The notes under the pieces were generated by a model, which saw only the letters and a program-made list of their open reading frames with translations, was not told where the DNA came from and did no database searches. Of a DNA stretch of 64,000 nt, positions 10,919 to 22,017 are shown piece by piece. The position numbers were made by a program, and so were the translations under genes. The stretch lies in assembly GCF_947507565.1 (NCBI RefSeq), contig NC_089183.1, forward strand, positions 992,001 through 1,056,000. The letters are read 5' to 3'. The stretch's first letter is position 1, and the number at the start of each line of letters is the position of its first letter. This stretch comes from Oscarella lobularis. Taxonomy: Eukaryota > Porifera > Homoscleromorpha > Homosclerophorida > Oscarellidae.

Positions 10919-12060
10919 GTCGCAACTCGAGTAGACTCGAGTGCTAATTGACTATGTGCGGAAGAAGGACGAGAGCATGCACCGCACAAATCGACGAGAA
11001 CCTGACGCCTTCTAGGAAACGGAAGATCGCCACCCCTAAAGGGCCGCCACAACCGTATCTAGGCGACTTGAGTTTATCCTGATATTGCTCGCACCAATCA
11101 TGCACCAAACTCGAGCACAGACGGCGAACGAGAAAACTTCTCTGCATATGTCACGTGACTATCCGTTATGATGTCGATTACTATAGGTCAATACCCAAAT
11201 ACACAGAAAAGAGAAATAGTATACGTAACGCGTGTAGTACAAAATGGAAAACGCGTCTATGCTCGCAGAAACCGCTGGCAATAAACACTACGACGGTTTC
11301 TTAGACATTTGCTATTTAATGAGTCGCCACCGAGGTCAGGTCTGGAACATTGACGATGACTCGTCAGATGGAACATTGGAGCAAAGCGACGGTTTTTTGG
11401 TTTATTCTCCCTTCTAATTATTGATGGAAATATTACTGTTATATAATGGCGCTGCAGAGCAAGAAGGGGAAATAGCGTACCATGATAACTCGTTATGAAT
11501 TTGCTCTCCTCTTGGCATTCAAATTTTCCTCTTCGTTCTTTTATACAGCAATTGGCTGTTCTTTTCTTGGGTTTCACCAAAGAACGTGACACTAATGGCG
11601 TTGTCAGAGCTAACCTAAGGCCTTTTCTGCCTACTAAGTGACGATCAGATAAGTGGTGGGTTCTAGTGACGTTGCCAACCTTTAGGAGTTCTCGAAAGTA
11701 GATTGGCTTCGCTAGCATCCAAGCTAGAGCTAGAGCACCTTTGCCCGACAGCAAAAAAGTTCAGCTATATCCTACACTCTCCCGTTTCACTTTGGACTTC
11801 GCCAAACGATTGCGCCCCTGCGAGAATAATTATATTCCTCAGCCTCCAAATTGCATTGCACATGCGCTTCGGAATAACTTCCACTTCAGCTTCAGCGTTC
11901 TTCGGCCAGTCACAACATCCGCTCCCTCCAAATCTCAACGGTTACCAAAGGGTCAGACGCGTCGATGAAAATATCACGGAAGCGTGCCGGTGAGACAGCG
12001 GGTGGGCCGTTGAACACCTGAATGTATAGCGAGAAGGATATCGGAGAACCTCAATTAGAG
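10919..12060. other. Intergenic, partly repeat-like
   Basis: No gene is supported. A minus-strand open frame (11257-11754) has no recognisable domain and low-complexity character. Text near 11640-11700 (gtgacgttgccaacctttagga... then tagattggcttcgctagc) resembles 51605-51670 and, more weakly, 39415-39490, so part of this gap is a dispersed repeat. The right end should hold the promoter of the LDLa membrane protein. Confidence 0.35.
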
Positions 12061-12181
12061 TCTTCTTGTATATACGAACCTCTCGTCCCGTCGCAACGCT
12101 CTTAGATCGTTCAAAGACCTCCCGCGTTATAGCACGACTCTTTTCGACTGCTTCCGGATCTTTTCATTTCCGCGTTCCTGC

Positions 12182-14327
12182 ATGGCCAGCACTCGAAAGG
12201 GTTTCCTCGCGTTCCACCTTTTTTTTATTTACGTTAGTTCTTGTTTTTCTCGTCGTATTCGTCGAGACGACGACGACGTGTCAAGACGTCGATTTTCGTT
12301 GCGACAACGGACGCTGCGTCGATCGCGCGCGTATTTGCAACGAGTTCGACGACTGCGGCGATCTTTCGGACGAGACTAACTGCACTGCTACGACGAGCTT
12401 GTCATGTCCTGACGACGAGTTTCAATGCGCGAATGGCCGCTGCATTGCCCAGTCGGGTCGCTGCAACGGATACAACAACTGTGGGGATTATTCGGATGAG
12501 CGCGACTGTCCGACAACGGCACCCACCACGGGCTGCGCTGACTATCAATTTAAATGCAACAACGGAAAATGCATTTTTTACGGTTGGCGTTGCAACGGCG
12601 GCGTCGACTGCGGCGACGCTTCGGACGAGGAGAACTGCAACGTTACCACGGCGCCGCCTGCGTGTCCCGGCGATGATCAGTTCAAATGCTCGAATGGCCA
12701 ATGCATTGAGAAGCATCGCCGTTGTAACGGTAAAAACGACTGCGACGATAACTCCGACGAAGACTGCGATTGCTACGACGACTACGACGACTACTACCAC
12801 GACTACGACTACAACGACGAATTTCGATGCGCCAATGGAGACTGCATCGTCCATTGGTATCATTGCAACGGTCACATAGACTGCAGTGATAGGTCAGACG
12901 AGTGGGGATGCGACGAAACACCGGGGCCGGATCCCACTACGCCCTATAGTCGTTGCCATGGATACGATCTATTTCAGTGTCGTAACGGTCAATGCGTGCT
13001 GAACTATGAACGCTGCGACGGTGCAGACGACTGTGGGGATGATTCGGATGAGCGCGACTGTCCGGCATCCACGGGCTGCGCCGACTGGCAATTTCAATGC
13101 GACAACGGACAATGCGTTTTTTACAGTTGGCGTTGCGACGGCGGCGTTGACTGCGGCGACGCTTCGGACGAGGAGAACTGCAACGTTACGACGGCGCCTC
13201 CTGCGTGTCCCGGCGATGATCAGTTCAAATGTTCGAATGGCCAATGCATCGACAAACATTGGCGTTGTAACGGTAACAACGACTGCGACGATAAATCGGA
13301 CGAAAAGTGCCATTGCTACGACAACTACAACGACGAATTTCGATGCGCCAATGGAGACTGCATGACGAATTGGTATCATTGCAACGGTCACATAGACTGT
13401 AGTGATGGGTCAGACGAGTGGGGATGCGACGAAACACCGGAGCCGGCCTATAGTCGTTGCCATGGACACGATCAATTTCAGTGTCGTAACGGTCGATGCG
13501 TTTCGAAACATGAACGCTGCAACGGTGCAGACGACTGCCGGGACTATTCGGACGAGGAGGATTGCGGTTCCGTATTTGAGTGTAGAAATGATGAATTCCG
13601 ATGCGGCAACTCGGAGTGTGTGTCGAGATCGGATCGTTGCGACGGTGTTGACGACTGCTCCGACGGATCGGACGAGGTGAGATGTCAACTTTGCTATGAT
13701 TACAAGGACTCATTTCGTTGCGATAACGGACGGTGCATCAAATCGACTTACGCCTGCGACGGCGTTGACAATTGCGGCGACTATTCGGACGAGCGAAACT
13801 GCGCCGCAGGTAAGATTAGATATAACAAGGAGATAGATCATGGCTGGTGGAGTTTTATCGGGCTTCAGTTTGAATTGTAAAATTATAACCGGATACTATA
13901 AACAGAAACGACCCTTCAATTAATTAAACGCCTCTCTGTAGCAACCCTACTTTCTAGCCCTAATCTGGCCAGACAGATTCTTTATATTATTCAATCTCTT
14001 CTAGGTTTGTCTACTACAACTATAATTGCCATTGCGAGTGGTGGAGCTGTCTTTGGTCTTATTCTGCTCGCCTTTGTCATCACAGCGTGCGCTCGAACAA
14101 AGAAACGACGCCTGTTCCGTCGCAATCCCTACAGTGTTCTACCGCTGCCCTACACGCCCCGAAAGCCCACCACCGTTTCTCTACCGTCCGTGACGCCGCT
14201 GTCTCAGGATGCCGCGGCGCATGCGGGAGTGGCGAGGGAGCCGAGTGAGGGCAAGAGTGCCGCGGAGGCGTATTCTCAGCGTCCTGCTGCTGACGACGCT
14301 GAGAATGATCTACAGCTGGTTGCATAA
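12182..14327 (+). CDS. Type I membrane protein with 12 LDLR class A repeats
   Basis: Exon 1 (to 13809) encodes twelve LDLa modules, each with six cysteines and the calcium-binding D-x-SDE signature (GDLSDETNC, GDYSDERDC, GDASDEENC and so on). A phase-1 intron (gtaaga...ttctag) leads to exon 2 (14005-14327), with a membrane span (ASGGAVFGLILLAFVITACA), a basic stop-transfer (RTKKRRLFRR) and a tail of about 75 residues ending DDAENDLQLVA, without a kinase. The product is likely a cell-surface ligand-binding or endocytic receptor; its ligand is unknown. The ATG at 12182 opens a good signal peptide, but its frame meets the LDLa frame only if the run of eight T at 12219-12226 is one base shorter. 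Without that change, no ATG precedes the hydrophobic segment in the LDLa frame. Repeats 3-6 and 7-10 are an internal duplication. Confidence 0.85.
12533..13562 (+). repeat. Internal duplication of a four-LDLa block
   Basis: LDLa modules 3-6 (from 12533) and 7-10 (from 13077) are near copies at DNA and protein level. Both start C-A-D-Y/W-Q-F, continue CPGDDQFKCSNGQCI, then NDEFRCANGDC, then CHG-D-FQCRNG. The period is about 544 bp, with indels in the aspartate/tyrosine-rich linker of module 5. Confidence 0.85.
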
Positions 14328-15209
14328 TTAATGACGCCACGCAGACACAGACAAACGTTGTACAGTATTGCTGTTTGCCTTTGTCGCTGAATTGAGGTAA
14401 AACGGGTTTCGCGCTGTGCCTTTATGTTACTGCATGTGTCGTCAATAAATGCACGAACAGAATTTCAGATGACGTCACACGGTGGGTACGTGCAGAACCG
14501 TATATACGGCTCTGGGTACGTGAAGACCAACGTATGCCTATCTGTACGACCGTTTTCTCCTAGGTGACATAATTCTCTGTCTCTAAGGGTCTTTTATAGA
14601 TCGGGCGATTAACGGTTCGACGGCAAAAAATTGCAGACAGCGTGCGTTTTTGTGCCTCACGGCGGATCTTCCTTCTTTTGCTCGTTCGCGCTGTATGACG
14701 TGGCTACTGTTTCCTACCTTGCATATGGTTGAACAAAGGCCGCTTGAAAACGCCGCAAAGAAGGCAGTTCATCGACCCATAAACGCGCGCTATCATCTCC
14801 AGTAGACACTGTAGGATCATAGATAGAAAAGAAGTACAGTCAGTAGACTGAATCTAACCGTCGTTTGGCAACTGAATTGTCTGCATGACTGCTAAGATGT
14901 CGGCGCAAGATTTGACTGCCTCCACACGGCAGCAGAACGGTCAGCTCAAAATTCTCCCTTTCAAAGATCAGTGTTCATTTCATTGTTTGTTACATATGTA
15001 CTCTGCTATATTTAGACGATTTGCATCCTCCTCAACAGCACAACGGAGGAGATCGGGTAAACAACCAGCTTAAATTCTTCCTTTTATGGTCTGCGTAAAC
15101 CGATACACTGACGTTCTTTTACACATTACGTACCAAATCGCTATGAGCTCTTCACTTGAGAGACGTCACGAAAATACGTCATCACCGGGTATCATATAAT
15201 AAATAATAT
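14328..15209. other. Intergenic between convergent genes
   Basis: No coding exon is supported. It holds the 3' end of the LDLa gene with a poly(A) signal. A short plus-strand open stretch at 14885-15073 has an ATG but no recognised domain. Both flanking genes end here, so no promoter is required. Confidence 0.4.
14444..14449 (+). terminator. Poly(A) signal AATAAA
   Basis: AATAAA lies about 120 bp past the stop codon of the 12-LDLa membrane protein on its strand, which is a usual distance for a short 3' UTR. No transcript evidence is available. Confidence 0.5.
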
Positions 15210-16959
15210 TTAGACCGAGGATTCTCTCAACTTCGTCCCAAGAAAAGATATCGAAAATGTCTTATCTCGATTGATCTTCATTTTTGAATCGTAGACACCG
15301 GGATGCTTCCGTTGAAGGTAAGGAACAAAAGATAGTACGAAAAACGCCAAAGCAAAAGCAGACCCTCCAAAATAGAACGAATAGGAATACGAGCACGTGG
15401 CATCGTAGAGCCAACCTAGAATGATTATTGTGTGTGTATGCATATGCAGTACATTTTGGTACCTGCAATTGGTGACGCTATGATGCTCGACGGTCCTTCG
15501 GCGAACAGTGCCCAGCCCAACGCCTGAGGAACCTGCTCCTTGCGAACGATGCTTCCCACCACGACTATAGCAAACGACAGGATGGCACCTGAAAAGAATC
15601 CAAAAACGACCATAAATGCTACGAAGCCGCCGTAGTTCGTTATAAAAAGCGTGCCGAATACGGCAGCGGCACAGGAAGCGACGCAGACTTGAAAAAGATA
15701 TATTGGACGTATTTTCTTGTGATTAGCGAAGAGGCCAATGACGATGCGACCGAGCACGGAAGCGACGCCCATGTAGGTGACGAGATAGTCGGCGTCGGAT
15801 TCGCAGACGCACAAATCAATAGCATAGCGTACCTATAACAAAGAAGGAAACTGCTTTATATGTGTGAAAAGACTATTTGCACCACTATTCTTACCATATG
15901 TACTATGGGAACGGTAGCACCTAGGAACATGATGGCAACTCCAATAAAATAGAAAATAAATGCCGGACTCCTCAAAAGCGAGCGATCAAAAATTCGTCGT
16001 TTCTGTCGACTGCCGCTCTCCTCCTCCTCTTCGTCGCCCTTGATTTTTCGATAGACGATCAACGTTAGCGCGGACGTGGCGAGGAAGCAAAATCCGAAGA
16101 CGCGAAGATACCAGCGCCAGCGAAATCTTTTTATGATGGCGTACGAAATTGGACCGAACGCCGCCGTGCCGACACCCATGCCGGACGTGGTGACGCCGTT
16201 CGCTGCGGGCCCGTAGCCTCGTCTACGCCAGTGATCGGATACAATCACTAGAGAGCTCGTGTAAAGAAAACCGAAGCCAAGGCCTCCCAGGAGACCGTAA
16301 GGCAAAACGAACGTAATGACTGATGAAGTGAACGATGCGGCTATAAAGCCGACGCCAAAGAAAAGACCGCCGGCCGTAGCGACGGCTCGCGGGCCAAAGC
16401 GATCGATTAGAATGCCGGACGGTAAGCAAAAAATCGTCGCAAAGAAAAAGAAAACCGAGTACGTCCACGCTATGAGAAGGAAGAAAGAAAAGAACGAATA
16501 TTAGAGACTATCATACTTGGAGTTAACACTTGTATTAATTAACTAATTAATTTAATTAATTAATTAATTAAATTATTTAATCAATATCCTCGATACCCGC
16601 GAGATACTTTTCGACACTTTACCTGTGCTTCCTCTGCTTTGGCCAAATCCGCCGCATTCCGATTCGAACGATAGGACAGGAGAGGCAGCTGTGATCGACA
16701 CGTTGCCTTCGGCTGACGTATAGCCGCCGCACAATTTGCGTTCGCAAGTGTCGTTCGACGTGCAAGTAGCGCTGTCGTTGGAAGAAACCGTGGAATTCCA
16801 CGCCGTTTCTCTACTATCACAGGGTCTCTTGAGCAGCTCGTTGAAAAGGATCCCAGATGCGTACATCGCGCCGCCGGATAAACAGTACGAAATGAAGGCT
16901 ACGACGCCGACTGCAATGGATAGACGCAGCTCCCAAAGACGAGCTAAACAAATCGCCAT
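15210..16959 (-). CDS. SLC16-like monocarboxylate transporter (MFS)
   Basis: Four exons (16623-16959, 15895-16469, 15463-15832, 15210-15415) join with canonical sites and matching phases to give about 495 residues, the usual SLC16 length. Multiple membrane segments are visible: WELRLSIAVGVVAFISYCLS at the start, SVFFFFATIFCLPSGILIDRF, the glycine-rich LPYGLLGGLGFGFLYTSS, and a second half with YMGVASVLGRIVIGLFA. The loop after segment 2 (GILIDRFGPR) fits the MFS motif A position. Between segments 1 and 2 is an unusually long cysteine- and threonine-rich extracellular loop, from about residue 45 to 110. The central cytosolic loop is charged (KIKGDEEEEESGSRQKRR). Likely role: proton-linked transport of monocarboxylates or similar acids across the plasma membrane; the substrate is not deducible. 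A broken partial copy lies at 10141-10863. Confidence 0.88.
16535..16580. repeat. AT-rich (TTAA)n microsatellite in intron 1
   Basis: A run of overlapping TTAATTAA units lies within the first intron of the transporter. It is the longest such tract with the one at 51497-51530, and both reflect the general excess of TTAATTAA in this window. Confidence 0.8.
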
Positions 16960-17183
16960 TGATTCGCTCAGAAGCACGCTAAGGGTCACGAGACAGACAA
17001 ATCTAATTATGACAATCCAGAGATTCGCTAAAAAACTTGCTCAGCTTCCTGGAAATGTTCGAAATTCTAAAACGACCAGTTCTACCAAAAATGACAGACA
17101 AAAGAAATCGTACAGAAAATGATCCAAGGTACGTTCTCAAACCTCAAGGGATGGATACAAAAACAACTAGTCTTGTAACGATA

Positions 17184-19339
17184 TCACTGATGCTTTTTGC
17201 TGTACAGAGCTGAAAGTAAATCATTCGACGTGGGCTTAAACGTTGAGTAGCATTTGGGGCACAGAGCGTTCAATACGTCACCGCGGAAACTGGATACTGG
17301 CGACCTCTTCCCGCATTTTGGGCACATGCAATGTAAATCTTCTAGGCTTGGAAATTTGTCTGCAAGTTCTTTTGATCTTCTTACGGCTTCCCTTTTATAT
17401 GCTTCACGTTCTGATAGCGTAAGATCGTCCTCCTTCCAGTAGATGTCAAAAAACTCCATCTCGTCGAGCACGTTCTCGTCCTCTACTCGAAAAAATCCTC
17501 CGTCTGCAAAGTGTGTCCCCCACGAGTTCATAAATGTCAAACTGTCTGGGTCACATCCAGTCAGCACCACAGCGTGCCTGACCTTTCGGCCAGTGTACGA
17601 CCCTATGAAAAGTGACAATAATTTATGTAATACCTGGCAGTTCATTTGTTAACACTATTGATAATTAATTAATAAACGTACATTTTATAAAGTTGAATAA
17701 ATTTAACGGAAAACGTTTTGTTGTAAGAGTATCACTGTATTTTACCTTGTAAGTCGCTTTTGTGAAGAATTCCCTGTCTCGTGGTCTGGTAGAACGCATG
17801 AAATTTATCCCACTGCTCTTTATAGAGAGAAAATCTGGCTACTAAAGCTCGCCTTTCATTAATGGCCTTTCGAGCACCTCGCTCATCCGTTTTGCAAAAT
17901 CGCAAGCGATACTCGTTGCATACCTCGTTAAGGACCCTCTCGGTGTTTGCCCCATAAATTCCGTATTGGGCAATGATCACAAGACGAATGCTTTCAAAGG
18001 ATGGGTAGCCTCCAAATCGGCCGACGATTCGGTGCATCGCGAGATGAAACGCCGCTGCTATTGCGTTAGCGTAGCACGTGCCTCTTTCTTGCTCCGCCGG
18101 CTCGAATTGATTTTTTATGTGGTCGATGTAGTCTGCAAGCGGCACCTTCTCAATGATATCAAGCAGTGCATCGCAGGGCTGGTTGATGTGTGAGACTACA
18201 ATTCTGCAGAACTCGTCGACCACTTCCAAACTGTTGGCCTGGACAAACAAACGACTTTCACCTGACAAGGGAAGTTCCCATCCGTGATCAACGAGGTATG
18301 ATATCGGCGTGTGACTATTTTTCATCGATGAGCTCATGTCAAACAGTGCTCTTCTGCCATCGTCGTCTGCCCAGCTATCATCTGGTTCGTAAAGCAGTTG
18401 TTTAGGGTTATATAGATAATCAACTGTCAGGTAACAAGTCACTATAGTTACAGATAACGAGCGAAATCCGTAACTTTTGACAATGTCGCGTGGATCGCCA
18501 TCGGTCGATTGTCCGTCGGATAAAATGAACAAAACTTTTCGATGTTGAGAGCAGGAGTCAAAAACATTTTGAACGTCTTGTAGTGCTTTGCACATCGGGG
18601 TGCCGCCAAAAATGTACGGCTTGATAGGATCCAACGTCTTACGAATTTGATCGTGTGCAGTTTTCGCAGAGGCGTCAGGACCTATAGCAAGGAGGTCGTC
18701 AAGTATCTCAGATGCTTTCTGAACTGGTATGGGTTTCAACGTCAGTAGATTCGGCATTTTTTCCTTTATGATTTCTTTCGCTCTTCGGTACGCATCCGAG
18801 TTTTTTACCAAGCTTTGTTCTTTCTGCTTTAGGACCCGATTAAAGAAACCGCCAACGAACGGCACATAACCAGCTCCGTCAACCACCCCCCCGACGACAA
18901 ACGTCTTGCTGCTTCCCGGAATTAGATTAAGCATTTGGAGCGTCAACGCCCGATTATCGCGTAAAAACTGTTCCAGAATTAATGCTTCATTTTCGGTGAG
19001 TGAATCGCGAATCCACCTTTCTGCGTGGGCAACATCATGTCTTCTTGCTAGCCTAATCAACGGTTGGTAGGCGTTCTCCCGCCGGCGTTGTGAGAGACAC
19101 TCCAGCAGCGGCAAAATGTCACCCACGGGGGGAACTTCTTCAGCTTCGAGTCCAAAAGCGCAGGTGAAAACAAATTCTCTCCGATTGTGACGGCTGGCTT
19201 CTCGTTTGACTATGTTAATGATTGTTGTAATGATAGCGTGTGAACGCTCAACCTTTGCATCACTTGAATCATGCATGCGATAGGTGTCTCTCATGGAGCC
19301 CGATACGTCAACCATGATTCCAACGATTGCCTCCTCCAT
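17184..19339 (-). CDS. von Willebrand A domain + papain-like cysteine protease + zinc ribbon
   Basis: Two exons (17746-19339, 17184-17602) join in phase 1 (gtaaaa donor, tcatag acceptor), giving about 670 residues. Residues 1-330 form a vWA domain with the MIDAS motif near the N-terminus (VDVSGSM) and the later strand KVLFILSDGQSTDGD. Residues about 415-560 look like a C1 papain-fold protease: Cys422 in RGTCYANAI, His541 in RKVRHAVVLTG and Asn557 in FMNSWG, spaced as in the family. A C-terminal zinc ribbon follows (CPKCGK, then LCPKCYSTF). There is no signal peptide, so it is probably cytosolic. The vWA may bind a partner or substrate and the protease may cleave it. vWA plus C1 in one chain is an unusual order. 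The start ATG is followed at once by the vWA first strand, so it is secure. The function is unknown. Confidence 0.88.
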
Positions 19340-20531
19340 TAGCGGAAAATAGTGAAACGTTTAGTCTATAAAACAAAGAAAAAGAGAGCATGCTATTGAC
19401 AACAATTTTATTTTAGTACGGGACAACTGCTCTGCCTTGGGAATGCATCGCTGTAAAAGTTGTAAAAACCATTCTACTAAATTTAGAACCAACTCACGTG
19501 GCAATTGATAAGACAATCAAATTAAATTAGAATTTTTTGCGGGGGACGGGGTGCGCAGATCACATGATTCCTGGAAACTAAGTTCAGTTCCGACTAATTT
19601 CATGCTCCCACCTAAGCTGCCCCCGCGGACCCACGGCTCCGCGCCGCGCCTGTCCTGTCTCTTTGTAATCACGCTTTACGACTTGTTTGCACTCAAGCAA
19701 AGGACAAGCGCATATTGGCGGCTGCCAGGCGTAAATAAAGGGACGTTTCTGCTTGGGGTGTGACGCACCCGCCGCTGACGTCTTGCATAAAAACGTCTAA
19801 AACCTATTTGAACGCTCTAGCATCCATACTCAATAGTCGTACGCTGCTTTGTTCGACAGGGATTTGCGTGTTTGACCAAAGCTTGTCGGGCCACGTAGCA
19901 CAGGGTTCAGTTTCAGTTACGTAATTTCAATATCTATATGTGCATGCACTCGGTGTCTTTCGCTGCACTGTCAAACAGGAGCTTAATTAACGGTAAGCAC
20001 TAAACGCCTGCTTGCAGTTTGCTAAGCCAAATCAAAAGAAATGGGCGCGTTCAGGGCTTTTCTGCATTATGAATGGCCGGGGTTCGATGGATCGATTATA
20101 AGCCGGCTTATAGTTTGCTACAACGTTCGCGGGAAGCATTTACCTGACGACTGACTTCGGACGAGTTACGACGATGGCTCCTCTGCTGGCGGCCGATAAA
20201 ATGCGTGTGTCTTGTCTAGCTCATCTCCTTTTATGGACGTCACATCAGAATGCGCATGTGAGATTATAAGGTCACCCCCACCACTGTATGCAAAAAGGAG
20301 ATGGCGCGCAACCTTGATAAGACTCAGTTTCAAGTACCTCTGTCTTCTTATTGCATTGTTCGTTTCGTATATGCAAAGTGTTGCACCTTCAGTGCTCCTA
20401 ACGACGTGAATTGCCAATTCTCTCCTGTCAAACAATTCCTTTGAACATCAGCAGATAAGGGGTTTAGTTTCGCTTACCCGGGTAACTTTCGGAGCAGTGC
20501 CAAACATCAATCTTTTCAAAACTCCAATCAG
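19340..20531. other. Intergenic, probable promoter side of the vWA-protease gene
   Basis: No coding exon is supported. A perfect 16-bp palindrome TATAAGCCGGCTTATA lies at 20097-20112 and could be a promoter element or protein-binding site. A minus-strand open stretch (20166-20435) has no recognisable domain. Confidence 0.35.
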
Positions 20532-20635
20532 TCACTGATTTTGATCTGGCCTCTTGAACAAGTCCGCAGGACGTTGAACAAAGACGAAGCCCTCAATGCC
20601 GAGCATGGCCAGAATATATCCAAGCATAACAATTC
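20532..20635 (-). CDS. Possible terminal exon of a small membrane protein
   Basis: After a cttacag acceptor, the minus strand reads a hydrophobic segment (GIVMLGYILAMLGIEGFVFV) and then a polar tail (RPADLFKRPDQNQ) with a TGA stop. This looks like the single-span C-terminus of a small protein. The upstream exon could not be joined with confidence; a candidate methionine-led stretch lies at about 20910 leftward to 20813 but ends in its own stop. The family is unknown. Confidence 0.25.
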
Positions 20636-21310
20636 CTGTAAGATTTTCATTTTATGCCATTTTCACTGCAGCTTCTCTATCGAAACATCCGTAGTAGAGT
20701 ATGAGTGAAAGATGTCTTTGTACGTAGGCCTAAGTATGAGTGTAAGCCGTTGAAGACGTCGTTACCTCATCTACATAATATTCTATATTATATACTGATA
20801 CTGTACCTGCATTTAGGTTTTAGTAGATAACTTCGTCTCCTCCAAATTCCCTGCAACGTTTGTTGCAAAATTGAAGCGTGGGATATTTATGAGTCTGCGG
20901 TACAGTCTCGACATCTCGTTTATTTGCTGGTAAGGTTTACGTAACGAAACGAGTGACTCTCTTTTCCCAAGGTAATTTCTGGAGCACTGGACGCATTGAA
21001 AGGTCGCAGAGAGTCCAATTCTTGCGTTAGGAATCGCTATCGTCCTTAGTGACTTAGTTCCCTGTGCCGCGCACGTCGGTACACGGGCAATGACAAAGAC
21101 GTGCAACGGGTTGCATGATCCTGAGCGAAATCCGCTAGCGCGGAGCGAAAGTTCTACGGTTCAGCGGAGGCGGTTGCGCACGTTCAATGACGTCGACAGG
21201 TGTGTGCCTCTGCATGACGTCACTGCAATAAGAACTGTCCCACACGTCCACGAGTAGGCTACACCATAACTTAGAGGGCAGCTTTGTGACTGTTTCTCTC
21301 ATTCACCAAC
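20636..21310. other. No firm gene
   Basis: The minus strand is open at 20813-21106 with basic, cysteine-bearing text (CVQCSRNYLGKRESL) of no known family. It could belong to the small membrane protein whose last exon may lie at 20532-20635. Nothing else was seen. Confidence 0.25.
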
Positions 21311-21317
21311 GTTTGAC

Positions 21318-21690
21318 TTTCACAGCAACAAATTCTGAAGCTGACAAATCACTTTCTGCGAAATCTTTCCGGGTGTCCAAAACAATTTTGAGACGAGGGA
21401 CGATTGTCTGAATATGCCTAAATCATAGAAGAACAGAGCAGAAATAACGTCGGACGACAAGACAGGACATCCACTTGCGTTTGCCTTTCGTCGGGAAAGA
21501 CCCCAGAAAATATTTCAATCAAGGTCACGCCAAGACTGTACACGTCGTTAGAAGCAGCCGTTCCTTCGCCACGCGGCATTCGCTCTGCAGCGAGATAGCC
21601 AGGACTTACGGACCGGTGGAGAGAGAACTCTGAATAATATGAGCCGCCCGCGGCCCCAGGTCGCCCACTTTCGCTTTCTTATCTCTCGTT
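21318..21690 (-). pseudogene. Protein kinase C-lobe fragment
   Basis: The minus strand encodes kinase subdomains VII-IX: AKVGDLG in the DFG position, then SPGYLAAERMPRGEGTA (activation-segment APE equivalent), then NDVYSLGVTLIEIFSG (subdomain IX with the conserved Asp). The frame changes between the DLG part and the SPGYLAAE part, and a stop follows at the end of subdomain IX. A later stretch (HIQTIVPRLKIVLDTRKDF) might be the kinase tail after an attttag acceptor. The N-lobe was not found to the right. It is a Ser/Thr-type fragment with DLG instead of DFG, probably a truncated relic. Confidence 0.55.
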
Positions 21691-21953
21691 ACATGCTTAA
21701 TTAATAAAGTATAATCACAGACATCATGACCGTATTTTATATAGTCTTCTCTCGATCATACTCAACGCTAGAGAGGATGGGTCTAATGTAGGAAGGAAGA
21801 CGGAAAATACGTCAGCGGCTAAACATGTTTCACATCATGACCATGTTCTGCGGCCCGCGGTCATACGCTCAACCAGGATGGAGAACGGAAAATACCTCAG
21901 CTTCCAATCATGTTTTGCGAAGCCAACATCGCGACCCGGGTTCTAACTCAATC

Positions 21954-21960
21954 TATATAA
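21954..21960 (+). promoter_or_regulatory. TATA box of CTHRC1-like gene 1
   Basis: TATATAA lies 58 bp ahead of the ATG at 22018. The upstream 230 bp resembles the upstream region of the second collagen gene, including gaaaatac/gaaaagacgtcag phrases and the closing gcagagacayaya text, so the promoter was duplicated with the gene. Confidence 0.6.
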
Positions 21961-22017
21961 GGGGGTGAGGTTGAGAGCGGAGACATACAGCTTCGACAAC
22001 CAAGGTTATCCTACGAG

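Noticed and set aside
12241-12879. Long Thr/Ala-rich and Arg-rich frames overlapping the LDLa gene on both strands
   Set aside because: They are shadows of GC-rich, aspartate-rich LDLa codons. The LDLa frame has the cysteine pattern and they have no domain.
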